Below, piece by piece: positions 33,695 to 43,183 of a stretch of DNA of 64,000 bases. The notes beneath the pieces are model-generated. The model had not been told where the DNA came from, ran no database searches, and saw nothing but the letters and a program-made list of their open reading frames with translations. This DNA is from Christiangramia echinicola DSM 19838 (GTDB taxonomy: Bacteria; Bacteroidota; Bacteroidia; Flavobacteriales; Flavobacteriaceae). The stretch spans positions 1 to 64,000 of the forward strand of contig NZ_AUHG01000011.1 of the NCBI RefSeq assembly GCF_000423065.1, read 5' to 3'. The position numbers and the translations under genes are program-made. Within the stretch, counting starts at the first letter, position 1. Every line of letters starts with the position of its first letter.

Positions 33695-35725
33695 CTATTT
33701 CGAGATCAAACCTGCTCTTCTAAGCAATGCATCTGGTTTAGGTTCTTTGCCTCTGAATCTTTTATATAATTCCATAGGATGCTCTGTTCCACCCCTGGAA
33801 AGTATATTTTCCCTGAACTTATCTGCAATATCTTTACTGAAGATACCATGCTCGGTAAAATATTCGAAGGTGTCTGCATCCAGAACTTCAGCCCATTTAT
33901 AGGAATAATAGCCTGCAGCATATCCTCCCTGGAAAATATGAGAGAAAGCCGTGCTCATACAATTGGAATCAACCTCTGGGTAAAGTTTTGTGGCTTTAAA
34001 TGCTTCAACTTCATGTTCTTTAACGTCATCAATTGGAGTTGGATCTATACCATGCCAGCTAAGATCAAGCATTCCAAAGCTTAGCTGCCTTAAGGTTGCA
34101 ATTCCTTCAAGGAAATTAGCCGATTCTTTTATCTTTTCTATGTATTCCTGCGGAATAGCTTCTCCAGTCTTGTAGTGCTTTGCGAATAACTGAAGTGATT
34201 CTTTTTCATAGCACCAGTTTTCCAGAACCTGACTAGGTAGCTCTACAAAGTCCCAATAAACGTTAGCTCCAGATAGACTTGGATAGGTTGTATTTGCCAG
34301 CATTCCGTGCAGGGCATGACCAAATTCATGAAATAAAGTGGTAACCTCATTAAAAGTTAATAATGAAGGTTCTTTTTCTGTGGGTTTAGTGAAATTGCAA
34401 ACTATAGAAATATGCGGACGTTCATTTTTACCATCTTTTACATATTGCTGCTTATAGATAGTCATCCATGCACCATCACGTTTTCCTGGACGTGGATGGA
34501 AGTCGGCATAGAATAATGCAACATCCTCTCCGAATTCATTAGTGACTTCAAAGGTTTTTACATCAGGATGATATTTGTCAATATTATTTACTTCTTCAAA
34601 ATTAAGGCCATATAATTTCCCGGCGATTGTAAAAACTCCATCAATTACATTTTCTAATTTGAAGTAGGGTTTTAATTTTTCATCATCCAGATTGAATAAT
34701 TTCTGTTTAAGCTTTTCAGCATAATAGGCAGAATCCCATTTCTGAAGTTGATCTATATTATCTAACTCTTTTGCGAAATCCTCCAGTTCTTTAAATTCTC
34801 TTTCAGCAGCTGGTTTTGCTTTTTCCAGCATTTCATTTAAGAAAGAATCAACTTTTTCCGGAGTTTCGGCCATTCTTTCCTCCAGTACAAAATGCGCATG
34901 AGATTCAAAACCTAGAAGTTTAGCTCTTTTATATCTTAATTTTGCAATTTGAAGAACATTGTCTTGGTTGTCTAATTCATCGTTATGAAAACCTCTGGAG
35001 CCAAAGGCGAGAGCAAGCTCTTTTCGTAATTCCCTGTCTTCGGCATATTTCATAAAAGGGATGTAACTTGGATATTCTAAAGTGAAAATCCAGCCTTCCT
35101 TATCCTTGGATTTCGCGACAGAACGGGCTTCATCTTTGAAGCTTTCAGGTAAACCATCCAATCTGCTTTCATCTGTAATCTGGAGTTCGTACCTGTTTGT
35201 TTCAGCAAGAACATTTTCTCCAAATTTGAGCTTAAGTTTTGATAGTTGTTTATCTATTTCCCTTAATTCATCTTGTTTTTCATCAGGAAGATTAGCCCCG
35301 TTTCTGGTAAAGACTTTATATTTTTTATCTAGAAGAGTTGACTGCTCCTTAGTAAGATCCAGGGTTTCTTTAGTGCTAAAAACGTCCTTTATTCTTTTAA
35401 AGAGATCCTTATTAAGGATAACATCATTCTTGAACTCTGAAAGTACTGGTGAAATTTCCTGCGCGATCTTTTGGATCTCTTCATTGGTTTCGGCAGAATT
35501 TATATTGAAAAATATACTGGTTACCCTATAAAGTTTTTCCCCTGAGAATTCCAGTGCCTCAATAGTATTTTTAAAAGTAGGTACCTCTTTAGATGAAACA
35601 ATTTCTTTAATTTCTTCTTTCGCCAGCTCCACGGCTTCTAAAATAGCAGGTTTATAGTCTACTGTTTTAATTTTGGAGAATGGAGCATATTTAAATTGTG
35701 ATAATAGTATATTTTCAGAATCCAT
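33695..35725 (-). CDS. M3-family zinc metallopeptidase (Dcp/oligopeptidase A type)
   Basis: 676 aa, cytosolic-looking (no signal peptide). The zinc motif LFHEFGHALHGML (HExxH) lies around residues 458-470, with the third-ligand region WDFVELPSQVLENW about 27 residues on. The long N-terminal helical domain (MDSENILLSQFKYAPFSKIK...) is typical of peptidyl-dipeptidase Dcp and oligopeptidase A, which clear short peptides. I cannot separate the two activities by sequence. ATG 35725 is the natural start. Transcribed alone. Confidence 0.9.
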   Translation of the reverse strand: MDSENILLSQFKYAPFSKIKTVDYKPAILEAVELAKEEIKEIVSSKEVPTFKNTIEALEFSGEKLYRVTSIFFNINSAETNEEIQKIAQEISPVLSEFKNDVILNKDLFKRIKDVFSTKETLDLTKEQSTLLDKKYKVFTRNGANLPDEKQDELREIDKQLSKLKLKFGENVLAETNRYELQITDESRLDGLPESFKDEARSVAKSKDKEGWIFTLEYPSYIPFMKYAEDRELRKELALAFGSRGFHNDELDNQDNVLQIAKLRYKRAKLLGFESHAHFVLEERMAETPEKVDSFLNEMLEKAKPAAEREFKELEDFAKELDNIDQLQKWDSAYYAEKLKQKLFNLDDEKLKPYFKLENVIDGVFTIAGKLYGLNFEEVNNIDKYHPDVKTFEVTNEFGEDVALFYADFHPRPGKRDGAWMTIYKQQYVKDGKNERPHISIVCNFTKPTEKEPSLLTFNEVTTLFHEFGHALHGMLANTTYPSLSGANVYWDFVELPSQVLENWCYEKESLQLFAKHYKTGEAIPQEYIEKIKESANFLEGIATLRQLSFGMLDLSWHGIDPTPIDDVKEHEVEAFKATKLYPEVDSNCMSTAFSHIFQGGYAAGYYSYKWAEVLDADTFEYFTEHGIFSKDIADKFRENILSRGGTEHPMELYKRFRGKEPKPDALLRRAGLISK

Positions 35726-35928
35726 ATAAATAGTTCAATTAACGCTATTGGTAAAAAATATTAGCTTAAATGTGGTATTCAATATTTTTTTAACTAATTT
35801 GGCGTTTCGTTCGTGAAAAAATTAACGTAATATTTACTTTGATATAAAAGAAAGTAGTTTGCGAAGTTCTGGTTTTATATTTAGAATGGTTAATAAATAA
35901 TAAGTACAGATTACAAAGTTCACTACTA

Positions 35929-35960
35929 GAAGGCCGCATTCGCGGCCTTCGTTATTTTTT
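35929..35960 (+). terminator. Strong hairpin next to purE; T-run on the plus strand
   Basis: 9-bp perfect GC-rich stem GAAGGCCGC / GCGGCCTTC, loop ATTC. The T-rich flank (GTTATTTTTT) is on the plus strand, where no gene is seen. On the minus strand the hairpin lies 2 nt after the purE stop but lacks a T-run. The plus-strand T-run is also the complement of the last purE codons, so the orientation may be coincidental. Confidence 0.5.
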
Positions 35961-36437
35961 AATCGATTTTGCCCCTTCTAATACTTTCTGTTTCAAACCT
36001 TCCTTGTAAACCAGTACCTTATCCAGAACGCATTTATCAGAAGTTCCGATAATTTGTGCTGCCAGTATTCCTGCATTTTTTGCGCCATCCAGGGCTACAG
36101 TCGCAACTGGAACTCCACCTGGCATCTGTAATATAGAAAGTACAGAATCCCATCCATCGATAGAATTTCTTGATTTTACAGGCACTCCAATTACAGGAAG
36201 AGGGGACATTGAAGCAACCATTCCTGGTAAATGAGCGGCACCACCAGCGCCGGCAATAATTACTTTTATGCCTTTTTCATGGGCAGTCTTACTGAAATCA
36301 AAAAGCTTTTCAGGAGTCCGGTGAGCTGACACGATATCAACTTCTACCTCAATATCAAAACCTTTAAGTATATCTATGGCATCTTGCATAACGGGTAGGT
36401 CACTTGTACTACCCATAATAACTGCTACTTTTCCCAT
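35952..36437 (-). CDS. purE: N5-carboxyaminoimidazole ribonucleotide mutase (class I PurE)
   Basis: Converts N5-CAIR to CAIR in de novo purine synthesis; 161 aa, typical of class I PurE. Motifs: VAVIMGSTSDLPVMQDA (phosphate/ribose binding), SAHRTPEKLFDF (active-site His) and AGAGGAAHLPGMVAS, with a VPVKSRNSIDGWDS segment. It directly follows purK (1-nt gap) on the same strand, the expected pairing since PurK makes its substrate. Confidence 0.96.
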   Translation of the reverse strand: MGKVAVIMGSTSDLPVMQDAIDILKGFDIEVEVDIVSAHRTPEKLFDFSKTAHEKGIKVIIAGAGGAAHLPGMVASMSPLPVIGVPVKSRNSIDGWDSVLSILQMPGGVPVATVALDGAKNAGILAAQIIGTSDKCVLDKVLVYKEGLKQKVLEGAKSIKK

Positions 36438-36438
36438 G

Positions 36439-37602
36439 CTATTTATTTTTGCTTATTACCTTAATGCTATTTTTAACCTTTTCAGCAACCTTTCTTGCTT
36501 TAGCCAGGTCTATATCAACAATAGTTACGTGTCCCATTTTTCTGAAAGGACGCGTGAGCTTCTTCCCGTAAATATGCGGGGTTACGCCATCCAGTTTCAT
36601 GATTTCTTCAATATTTTCATAAACCACTTCGCCTTCGTGACCTTCAGCTCCCACTAAATTTACCATAATTCCGCCCACTTTGCTATCTGTGTTTCCTAGA
36701 GGAAGATTAAGTATGGCTCTTATTTGTTGTTCAAATTGATTGGTGTAGGAGCCTTCAATGCTATAGTGGCCACTGTTGTGTGGTCTGGGCGCTACCTCAT
36801 TTACCAGTATTTCATCATCCTTAGTCTGGAACATTTCAACCGCAAGTAATCCTACATGATTAAATGCTTCTGAAACACTTTCAGCTAACTTCCTGGCTTT
36901 CTCAGCAACTTTATCGTCTATTCGCGCCGGGCAAATTACATACTCAACCTGGTTGGCCGTAGGATGAAATTCCATTTCCACCACCGGGTAGGTCTTCATT
37001 TCGCCTGAAGGATTTCTGGCTACGATTACGGCGAGTTCATTTTTAAAAGGTACCAGATTTTCGGCGATACATTCACCTTCAGACAGATCATTTAGATCTT
37101 CAATATTTTTAATTACTGAAACTCCCATTCCGTCATATCCTCCTGTAGCACTTTTCCAGACAAATGGAATTTTTATCTTACCATTTGCAACGGAATTTTT
37201 CAAATCATCTATCCTTTGAAAAACCTCAAAATCTGCCGTAGGAATATTATTTGTTTTATAAAATTCTTTCTGCACAGCCTTATTCTGGATTTTTTCCAAA
37301 GTCTCTGCCGATGGAAAAGTTTTTATTCCCTCAGATTCCAGCTGTTTTAAAGCTGCAATATTCACTCCTTCAATTTCAAAAGTGACTACATCTGCTTTTC
37401 GACCAAAATTTAATACTGTTTCATAATCCATTAGATCGCCCTGCTCAAAGTAGTTGCATGAAATTTTGCATGGAGCTTCATTATTAGGGTCCAGAACTAG
37501 TGTTTGTATATCGTACTTTCTGGTTTCGTACAACATCATTTTTCCTAATTGACCACCACCAAGAATAGCTAGTTTAAAGTCTGAAGAGAAATAATTTACC
37601 AT
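36439..37602 (-). CDS. purK: N5-carboxyaminoimidazole ribonucleotide synthase
   Basis: ATP-grasp enzyme that carboxylates AIR to N5-CAIR with bicarbonate; 387 aa. N-terminal LAILGGGQLGKMMLYE (residues 10-25), ATP-grasp segments KSATGGYDGMGV and ENLVPFKNELAVIVAR, and EMFQTKDDEILVNEVAPRPHNSGHY with the metal-binding Glu/Asn. First gene of purKE. A TATTTTTG -7 box precedes the ATG with a short leader. Confidence 0.95.
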   Translation of the reverse strand: MVNYFSSDFKLAILGGGQLGKMMLYETRKYDIQTLVLDPNNEAPCKISCNYFEQGDLMDYETVLNFGRKADVVTFEIEGVNIAALKQLESEGIKTFPSAETLEKIQNKAVQKEFYKTNNIPTADFEVFQRIDDLKNSVANGKIKIPFVWKSATGGYDGMGVSVIKNIEDLNDLSEGECIAENLVPFKNELAVIVARNPSGEMKTYPVVEMEFHPTANQVEYVICPARIDDKVAEKARKLAESVSEAFNHVGLLAVEMFQTKDDEILVNEVAPRPHNSGHYSIEGSYTNQFEQQIRAILNLPLGNTDSKVGGIMVNLVGAEGHEGEVVYENIEEIMKLDGVTPHIYGKKLTRPFRKMGHVTIVDIDLAKARKVAEKVKNSIKVISKNK

Positions 37603-37621
37603 AAATTCAATAGGCTTTTCG

Positions 37622-37629
37622 CAAAAATA
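37622..37629 (-). promoter_or_regulatory. -7 box TATTTTTG of purKE
   Basis: Minus-strand exact TAnnTTTG match 19 nt before the purK ATG. No TTG at standard -33 spacing. No PurR-like operator was recognised. Confidence 0.4.
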
Positions 37630-37676
37630 ACTTATTCGAAATTCCTGCCATACATATTCGGTAAGAAATCGGGCTG

Positions 37677-37704
37677 TTGGGCTTATTGAGATTCCTTATC
37701 TTTG
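37677..37704 (+). promoter_or_regulatory. Promoter of the hpt-adk fusion gene
   Basis: TTG (37677-37679), 17-nt spacer, TATCTTTG (37697-37704). The predicted transcription start is about 37711, leaving only 5-14 nt before the TTG start codons at 37716/37725. Confidence 0.6.
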
Positions 37705-37715
37705 CGACTTAAAAT

Positions 37716-38837
37716 TTGAAAGTTTTGATAAAACTACACGATCTTGAATTTGAGCCTTATATTTCTGAAGAAGAAATTATCACGGCGATAGATAAGATTT
37801 CTGATGAATTAAATGCGGAATATGCCGGGCAAAAGCCAGTTTTTATTGGAGTTTTGAACGGGTCTTTTATGTTCGCTTCAGAAGTTATCAAAAGATTTAA
37901 TAGTGATTGTGAGGTGAGTTTTGTGAAAATGGGTTCTTATGACGGCATCGAATCTACCGGAAATGTAAAAACTCTGGTTGGGTTAAACCAGGAGTTAAAA
38001 GGCAGGCAGGTAGTATTGCTGGAGGATATTGTAGATACCGGGAATACGCTGGTTGAAATTGATAAGATCTTAAAAAGTGCGGAAGTTGCCAGTTATAAAG
38101 TAGCTACATTATTTTTTAAACCGGAAGCATATAAAAAGGATGTTCCAGTTCAAATTAAAGGAATTGACATCCCGAATAAATTTATAGTTGGTTATGGTCT
38201 TGATTATGACGGATTGGGGCGTAACCTTACTCAAGTATATAAACGCAAAGAAAAAACAATGACAAATCTAGTATTGTTTGGTCCTCCGGGCGCAGGCAAA
38301 GGAACTCAGGCATCAATTCTTAAAGATAAGTACGAACTGATTCATATTTCTACCGGGGATGTTTTTCGGTACAATATCAAGAATAAAACAGAATTGGGTC
38401 TTAGTGCAAAATCTTTCATAGATAAAGGGCAGTTGGTTCCAGATGAGGTGACCATTAACATGCTAAATGCTGAAGTTGAAAAGAATGAAGGGACTAACGG
38501 ATTTATCTTTGACGGTTTTCCAAGAACTGAAGCTCAGGCAGAAGCTTTGAGCGCCTACCTTGAATCTAAAGGGACTGAAGTTCATGCTATGATTGCGTTA
38601 GAAGTTGAAGACGAAATTCTAGTTGAGCGTTTATTGGAAAGAGGAAAAACTTCTGGTAGAAAAGACGATGCTGATGAAGCGGTTATTAGAAACCGGATCA
38701 AAGTATATTATAATGAAACTGCCATTTTAAAAAACTATTATCAGAAACAGAATAAGTATTTTGGTGTTGATGGTGTTGGTAGTATCGGGGAGATCACAGA
38801 GCGATTAAGCAAAGTGATTGACGAATTAATGAAATAA
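37716..38837 (+). CDS. adk: Fused hypoxanthine phosphoribosyltransferase - adenylate kinase (TTG start)
   Basis: One uninterrupted 373-aa frame. Residues ~1-176 are an Hpt-type purine phosphoribosyltransferase ([30 protein letters not shown] loop, [12 protein letters not shown]). Residues ~182-373 are adenylate kinase (P-loop [41 protein letters not shown]), with a short insertless LID. In-frame TAA at 37710 rules out an ATG upstream, so translation starts at TTG 37716 or TTG 37725; the latter gives [10 protein letters not shown], which looks more Hpt-like. Met182 (ATG 38259) exactly precedes the Adk domain and could give a separate Adk. Hpt salvages hypoxanthine/guanine to IMP/GMP and Adk balances AMP/ADP/ATP. 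It is followed by obg. Confidence 0.9.
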   Translation: MKVLIKLHDLEFEPYISEEEIITAIDKISDELNAEYAGQKPVFIGVLNGSFMFASEVIKRFNSDCEVSFVKMGSYDGIESTGNVKTLVGLNQELKGRQVVLLEDIVDTGNTLVEIDKILKSAEVASYKVATLFFKPEAYKKDVPVQIKGIDIPNKFIVGYGLDYDGLGRNLTQVYKRKEKTMTNLVLFGPPGAGKGTQASILKDKYELIHISTGDVFRYNIKNKTELGLSAKSFIDKGQLVPDEVTINMLNAEVEKNEGTNGFIFDGFPRTEAQAEALSAYLESKGTEVHAMIALEVEDEILVERLLERGKTSGRKDDADEAVIRNRIKVYYNETAILKNYYQKQNKYFGVDGVGSIGEITERLSKVIDELMK

Positions 38838-38844
38838 TAAGAAA

Positions 38845-39840
38845 ATGACTGAAGGGAATTTTGTTGACTATGTGAAAATTCATGTTTTTTCCGGAAAAGG
38901 AGGAAAGGGCTCTGCTCACCTGCATAGGGAAAAATATATAACTAAAGGTGGACCCGATGGTGGAGATGGAGGTCGTGGAGGCCATGTTATTGTAAAAGGA
39001 AACAAAAACCTCTGGACGTTATTTCACCTCAAGTTCAAGCGACACGTAAAAGCTGAACATGGTGGAAACGGGAGTAAGCAAAGAAGTTCTGGAGCTCAGG
39101 GAACAGATGAATATATCGATGTTCCATTGGGAACCGTAATTCGTGATACCGAAACCAACGAGATCATCAAAGAAATAACTGAAGATGGTCAGGAATTTAT
39201 TGTTGCAGAAGGTGGAAAAGGTGGTTTAGGGAACTGGCATTTTAAAAGTTCCACGAATCAGACTCCCAGGTACGCACAGCCGGGAATTGATGGACAGCAA
39301 ATAGATATCACGCTGGAATTAAAAGTTCTTGCTGATGTGGGTCTGGTAGGATTTCCAAATGCAGGAAAATCTACATTGTTATCTGTTATTACTGCGGCTA
39401 AGCCTAAAATTGCCAATTATGAGTTTACCACTCTTAAGCCTAATCTTGGAATTGTAGAATATCGAGATTTTAAAACTTTTGTGGTTGCCGATATTCCTGG
39501 GATTATTGAGGGTGCAGCTGAAGGAAAAGGTTTAGGGCATAGATTCCTAAGGCATATTGAGAGAAATTCTACGTTGTTGTTTCTTATCCCTGCAGATGCT
39601 AAAGATATTAAAGAACAATATGATATCCTGCTAGACGAATTGAAGCGTTATAATCCTGAATTAATGGATAAGGACAGATTGATCGCTATCTCTAAAAGTG
39701 ATCTTCTGGATGACGAATTGAAAGCTGAACTGTCTAAAGAATTGGACAAAGAATTCAAGCTTCCTTACATTTTCATTTCTTCCGTAGCTCAAATGGGATT
39801 GACTGAATTAAAGGATAAATTATGGCAAATGCTTAATTAG
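38845..39840 (+). CDS. obg: Obg/CgtA family GTPase
   Basis: Essential ribosome-associated GTPase; 331 aa. The Gly-rich Obg domain is N-terminal (residues ~1-158, with [13 protein letters not shown] and GGKGGLGN repeats). The G domain follows: G1 [10 protein letters not shown]2 in [10 protein letters not shown]3 [10 protein letters not shown]4 SKSD and G5 SSVAQ. There is no C-terminal OCT extension, as is common in this phylum. It starts 7 nt after the hpt-adk stop, so it is probably in the same operon. Confidence 0.95.
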   Translation: MTEGNFVDYVKIHVFSGKGGKGSAHLHREKYITKGGPDGGDGGRGGHVIVKGNKNLWTLFHLKFKRHVKAEHGGNGSKQRSSGAQGTDEYIDVPLGTVIRDTETNEIIKEITEDGQEFIVAEGGKGGLGNWHFKSSTNQTPRYAQPGIDGQQIDITLELKVLADVGLVGFPNAGKSTLLSVITAAKPKIANYEFTTLKPNLGIVEYRDFKTFVVADIPGIIEGAAEGKGLGHRFLRHIERNSTLLFLIPADAKDIKEQYDILLDELKRYNPELMDKDRLIAISKSDLLDDELKAELSKELDKEFKLPYIFISSVAQMGLTELKDKLWQMLN

Positions 39841-39877
39841 CAGCCTGTTTAAATCCTGTTAAAGCTATAAAGCTTCG

Positions 39878-39911
39878 AACTGATTTTGCGTAATTTTAGT
39901 AAAAATCAGTT
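39878..39911. promoter_or_regulatory. 10-bp inverted repeat directly before the DUF4136 lipoprotein start
   Basis: AACTGATTTT (39878-39887) and AAAATCAGTT (39902-39911) are perfect inverted arms around a 14-nt spacer. The spacer contains a TAATTTTA element (39891-39898), a possible -7 box. The ATG is at 39913, so the right arm would overlap a leaderless transcript start; it could be an operator. Confidence 0.4.
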
Positions 39912-39912
39912 T

Positions 39913-40434
39913 ATGAAACTCTTCAAATATTCTATTCTATTATTATTCGTAGCTGCCTGTAATGCACCTCAGGCAGTTTACGATTATGATCAAAAGGTCA
40001 ATTTCGACCAGTATTCAACCTACTCAATATTTCCAGATTTCCAGTCAGGTCTTAGTCAATTAGATGATTCCCGGCTTATAGAAAGCCTAAAATCAGGTTT
40101 AAAGGAAAAAGGGTTTACAGATTCTGAAAATCCCGGAATATATGTAAATGTATACACTGAAGCATTCCAGCAGGATAATCGTAGCCGCGTTGGAGTTGGA
40201 ATTGGTGGAGGAGGAGGTAATGTTGGAGTTGGAGTCTCTGGTGGTGTCCCAATTGGCCAGATGGATACTTATCTTAAGCTCACTTTCGATTTTATAGATG
40301 TAGAAAAGGATGTACTTATCTGGCAGGCGGTTGTTGAAAGTCCGTATTCATTTGATGCTGATCCACAGAAGAGAAAAGAAAGCTTTGATAAAATAGTGGC
40401 TAAGGCTTTGGAAGGCTACCCTCCCAAAAAGTAG
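39913..40434 (+). CDS. DUF4136-type lipoprotein
   Basis: 173 aa from ATG 39913. Lipoprotein signal with lipobox FVAAC (Cys16), then the DUF4136 pattern: VNFDQYSTYSIFPDF near the N-terminus, a central Gly-rich stretch (GVGIGGGGGNVGVGVSGG) and a late LTFDFIDVEKDVLIWQAVVE strand pair. The function of the family is unknown; members are anchored at the outer or inner membrane. The upstream ORF start (39886) would lose the signal-peptide geometry. Probably transcribed separately from obg. Confidence 0.82.
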   Translation: MKLFKYSILLLFVAACNAPQAVYDYDQKVNFDQYSTYSIFPDFQSGLSQLDDSRLIESLKSGLKEKGFTDSENPGIYVNVYTEAFQQDNRSRVGVGIGGGGGNVGVGVSGGVPIGQMDTYLKLTFDFIDVEKDVLIWQAVVESPYSFDADPQKRKESFDKIVAKALEGYPPKK

Positions 40435-40454
40435 TTCACTAATATTTATAATTA

Positions 40455-40488
40455 AAAAAGCCCCACGCAAATGCATGGGGCTTTTTAC
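40455..40488. terminator. Bidirectional intrinsic terminator
   Basis: AAAAAGCCCCA (40455-40465) / TGGGGCTTTTT (40476-40486) around a 10-nt loop. It lies between the convergent DUF4136 lipoprotein and OmpA-family genes and is symmetric enough to serve both. Confidence 0.85.
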
Positions 40489-40521
40489 TAATTGATTGGT
40501 TAGTTGAATCAGGTGAAGAAC

Positions 40522-42216
40522 TTAGTTCTCTTCCTGCTCATCTATTTCCTCTTCATTCATTTCTGAATCATCCATATCTGTATCTTCATTCATCGAACTA
40601 TTACGATTCGATACTACGAATACACTTCTACGGTTCTTAGCATACTGCTCGTTTGTACAACCTGTTGGCTCGGTACAATCGTTAACGGGTCTGCTTTCCC
40701 CATATCCTTCAGAAATAAGTCTTCCTTTGTCAATTCCCTTTTCAACAAGGTAATCTACAGTTGAAGCTGCTCTTCTCTTAGAAAGATCCATGTTATACTT
40801 ATCACTTCCTCTAGCATCTGCATGAGACTCTACCTTCACCTTAATGTTAGGGTAGTCGTTCATGTAGGTTACAACAGAGTCAAGTACCGGCTTAGATTCT
40901 GGCTTAATTGTAGCCTTGTCAAAGTCGAAGTAGATCTTGCTACCATCGATTGGGATGATATCCTGACCACTAGTTTCATCAGTTACAGTTGGAGCCTCAA
41001 TAACTTCATTCTCTTCACGAGTGAATTGGTATAGGTTATCTGTTCCTCTTCTGTTAGATGCGAAAAATCCAGTTTCTTCACCTTCTTTAATTACAAAAGC
41101 GAAATCATCGTTACCACCGTTGATAGATGCACCTAGATTTTCTACTTCTGAGAAATCACCTTCAGTTCTGAAAATATCAAGATTTCCAAATCCCTGGTGA
41201 CCATCAGATGTGAAGTAAAGAACATCTTCATCACTAATAAAAGGGAATTGTTCTCTTTGAGCAGTATTAACTGCTGGTCCTAAATTTTGAGGTGTTCCAT
41301 AAGTTCCATCCTCATTCACATCTACAACATAAATGTCAAAAGAACCGCTTCCGCCAGGCATATCACTTGAAAAGTACAGTTTAGAACCATCTGCGCTTAG
41401 GCTAGGGTGCTCAACTGAATACTCTTCGCTGCTAAATGGAAGTTTCTCAACATTTGTCCATTCTCCGTCAACATTTTCAGCACGGTAAAGACTAATATGA
41501 GCAACGCGAACATCGTTCTCGTTCTTCACCCTGTCTTCGTTAGTTCTGTCAAAGAACATCACTGTACCATCCTTGCTAAAAGTAGCAGAACTCTCATGCT
41601 CATCTGTATTGATGGCATCAGAGAAAAGAACGATATCTGTCATTTCTCCTTCGTCATCCATGGCAGCACTGTATAGATCTAGAGTTGGAAGTTTGTTCCA
41701 TGGGTAAACAGGACGCTCCTGATTTCTAGTTGAAGCAAAAGCAACACGGTCTCCGTAGAATCCAATACCAAAGTCTGAGGAAGACTGGTTGTTCATTACC
41801 TGGTCATAGTTGAATTTGTGAGGAACCATCGTATCAAGTTCGCTTGCAAATTTCTCATGATCCCAGTTTTCACCAGTTAGCTCATTCATCAACTCATCAG
41901 CTTTCACATAATTTCCAGCTGCCATTAAAGCATGAGCGTATCTAAATTTAAATTCAGACTCTGTAGCTTCTGCGTGTCTTAGAAAAAGTAATTCATATAC
42001 TTCAGCTGCATTTTGCATCTGGTTAGTATAGAAATATGAATCTCCAAGATTTTGTAGAACCTCCTGTGATTTATTGTTAACGTTCTCGTATGCATCTGCA
42101 GCATCAATATAAGCTGCCTGAGCAAAGAACTTGTTCCCATCCCTGATGTCAGACTTCTGTCCGAAAGCAGTGATGCTTACAAAAATTATTAAAAGTGTAC
42201 TATATATATTTTTCAT
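40522..42216 (-). CDS. OmpA-family protein with TPR and WD40-like (PD40) repeats, PorE-like
   Basis: 564 aa with a signal peptide (residues 1-19, ending TAFGQ). The TPR-like N-terminal region (~20-130) is followed by a PD40/beta-propeller section (~140-400; LSADGSKLYFSSDMPGG and FPFISDEDVLYFTSDG repeats). The C-terminal OmpA peptidoglycan-binding domain has IYFDFDKATIKPESKPVL, HADARGSDKYNMDLSKRRA and GYGESRP. An acidic tail closes it (MDDSEMNEEEIDEQEEN). This order recalls PorE of the T9SS, but the carboxypeptidase-regulatory domain between propeller and OmpA seems missing. Last gene of the adhesin/SprF-like operon; it may tether the outer-membrane complex to peptidoglycan. Confidence 0.82.
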   Translation of the reverse strand: MKNIYSTLLIIFVSITAFGQKSDIRDGNKFFAQAAYIDAADAYENVNNKSQEVLQNLGDSYFYTNQMQNAAEVYELLFLRHAEATESEFKFRYAHALMAAGNYVKADELMNELTGENWDHEKFASELDTMVPHKFNYDQVMNNQSSSDFGIGFYGDRVAFASTRNQERPVYPWNKLPTLDLYSAAMDDEGEMTDIVLFSDAINTDEHESSATFSKDGTVMFFDRTNEDRVKNENDVRVAHISLYRAENVDGEWTNVEKLPFSSEEYSVEHPSLSADGSKLYFSSDMPGGSGSFDIYVVDVNEDGTYGTPQNLGPAVNTAQREQFPFISDEDVLYFTSDGHQGFGNLDIFRTEGDFSEVENLGASINGGNDDFAFVIKEGEETGFFASNRRGTDNLYQFTREENEVIEAPTVTDETSGQDIIPIDGSKIYFDFDKATIKPESKPVLDSVVTYMNDYPNIKVKVESHADARGSDKYNMDLSKRRAASTVDYLVEKGIDKGRLISEGYGESRPVNDCTEPTGCTNEQYAKNRRSVFVVSNRNSSMNEDTDMDDSEMNEEEIDEQEEN

Positions 42217-42228
42217 GTTATTCGGGTT

Positions 42229-43161
42229 TTAGAAGAATCTTGGTGATTTGTCATATCCTTTTTTAAGTCCGAATAGATCGAAATCAAATAATAGCATGAT
42301 CTCATGTGATCCATCGTTACTTAAATCGTAGGTTGGATAGTCATAAGCATATCCAATTCTAAGGCCTGGAGTAACTCTAAAGTTAATCAAACCGGTTACA
42401 GTTTCGTCGAATCTATAACCTACACCAGCTTCAAGTCTGTCGTATAACAGAACGTTCGCGTTTACATCAACAGATAATGGAGCTCCTTGCACACCTCTTA
42501 CCATTGTAGAAGGCTTCAATTTGAAGTTCTCACTAATGTCGAATACATAACCACCGGTTAGGTAGTAATGGATCTCTTCTGAACCACGATCACGTAATAA
42601 CTGACTGTTATCGATATGCTCAGAAGTTAACAAGTTAGGAGCAGATACACCTAAATAGTGATTGTCTCCAAACCAGAACGCTCCAACACCGAATACAGGA
42701 AAAATTTCACTCACATTTTCGAATGCAGGATCATTCGGGTCATTTAAGTTTAACCCTGAAAGATTTGCATCAAATGTTGTAAGACCTGCTTTCGCTCCAA
42801 ATGAAAGGTTAGTTTTCTCACCAGTTGGGATTACATAAGCGAAATCTGCGGTAATATTATTTTGTTTTTCAACATTACCAATTTCGTCATGAACAACTGT
42901 TAGACCTAATTCTACTCTCTCACTTACGGGAGTATGGGCAAAGAAGTTGAGGGTGCGAGGTGCACCATCAACATCTGTCCATTGCATTCTATATATAGCT
43001 CCAAGATTTAGCATTCCTGGATCGTCTGTTGCGTAAGCAGGATTCATTACACTCATATTATACATGTACTGAGTGAATAAAGGATCTTGCTGTGACATAC
43101 CTTTTATAGAGAAAAGGATAATGCCTGCGAATATTAAATATTTTGTGATTATTTTTTTCAT
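42229..43161 (-). CDS. PorP/SprF family outer-membrane protein
   Basis: 310 aa: signal peptide (ending IKGMSQ, about residue 23), then the family opening QDPLFTQYMYNMSVMNPAYA and beta-barrel strands to a C-terminal Phe pair. In Flavobacterium johnsoniae SprF is needed to secrete and assemble SprB, and PorP/SprF paralogues sit next to type B sorting-domain proteins. Here it lies between the giant adhesin (22-nt gap) and the OmpA-like gene (12-nt gap), exactly that arrangement, so I infer it is the dedicated partner of this adhesin. Confidence 0.92.
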   Translation of the reverse strand: MKKIITKYLIFAGIILFSIKGMSQQDPLFTQYMYNMSVMNPAYATDDPGMLNLGAIYRMQWTDVDGAPRTLNFFAHTPVSERVELGLTVVHDEIGNVEKQNNITADFAYVIPTGEKTNLSFGAKAGLTTFDANLSGLNLNDPNDPAFENVSEIFPVFGVGAFWFGDNHYLGVSAPNLLTSEHIDNSQLLRDRGSEEIHYYLTGGYVFDISENFKLKPSTMVRGVQGAPLSVDVNANVLLYDRLEAGVGYRFDETVTGLINFRVTPGLRIGYAYDYPTYDLSNDGSHEIMLLFDFDLFGLKKGYDKSPRFF

Positions 43162-43183
43162 TTCGTTTTCTTGTTTATCCTAA

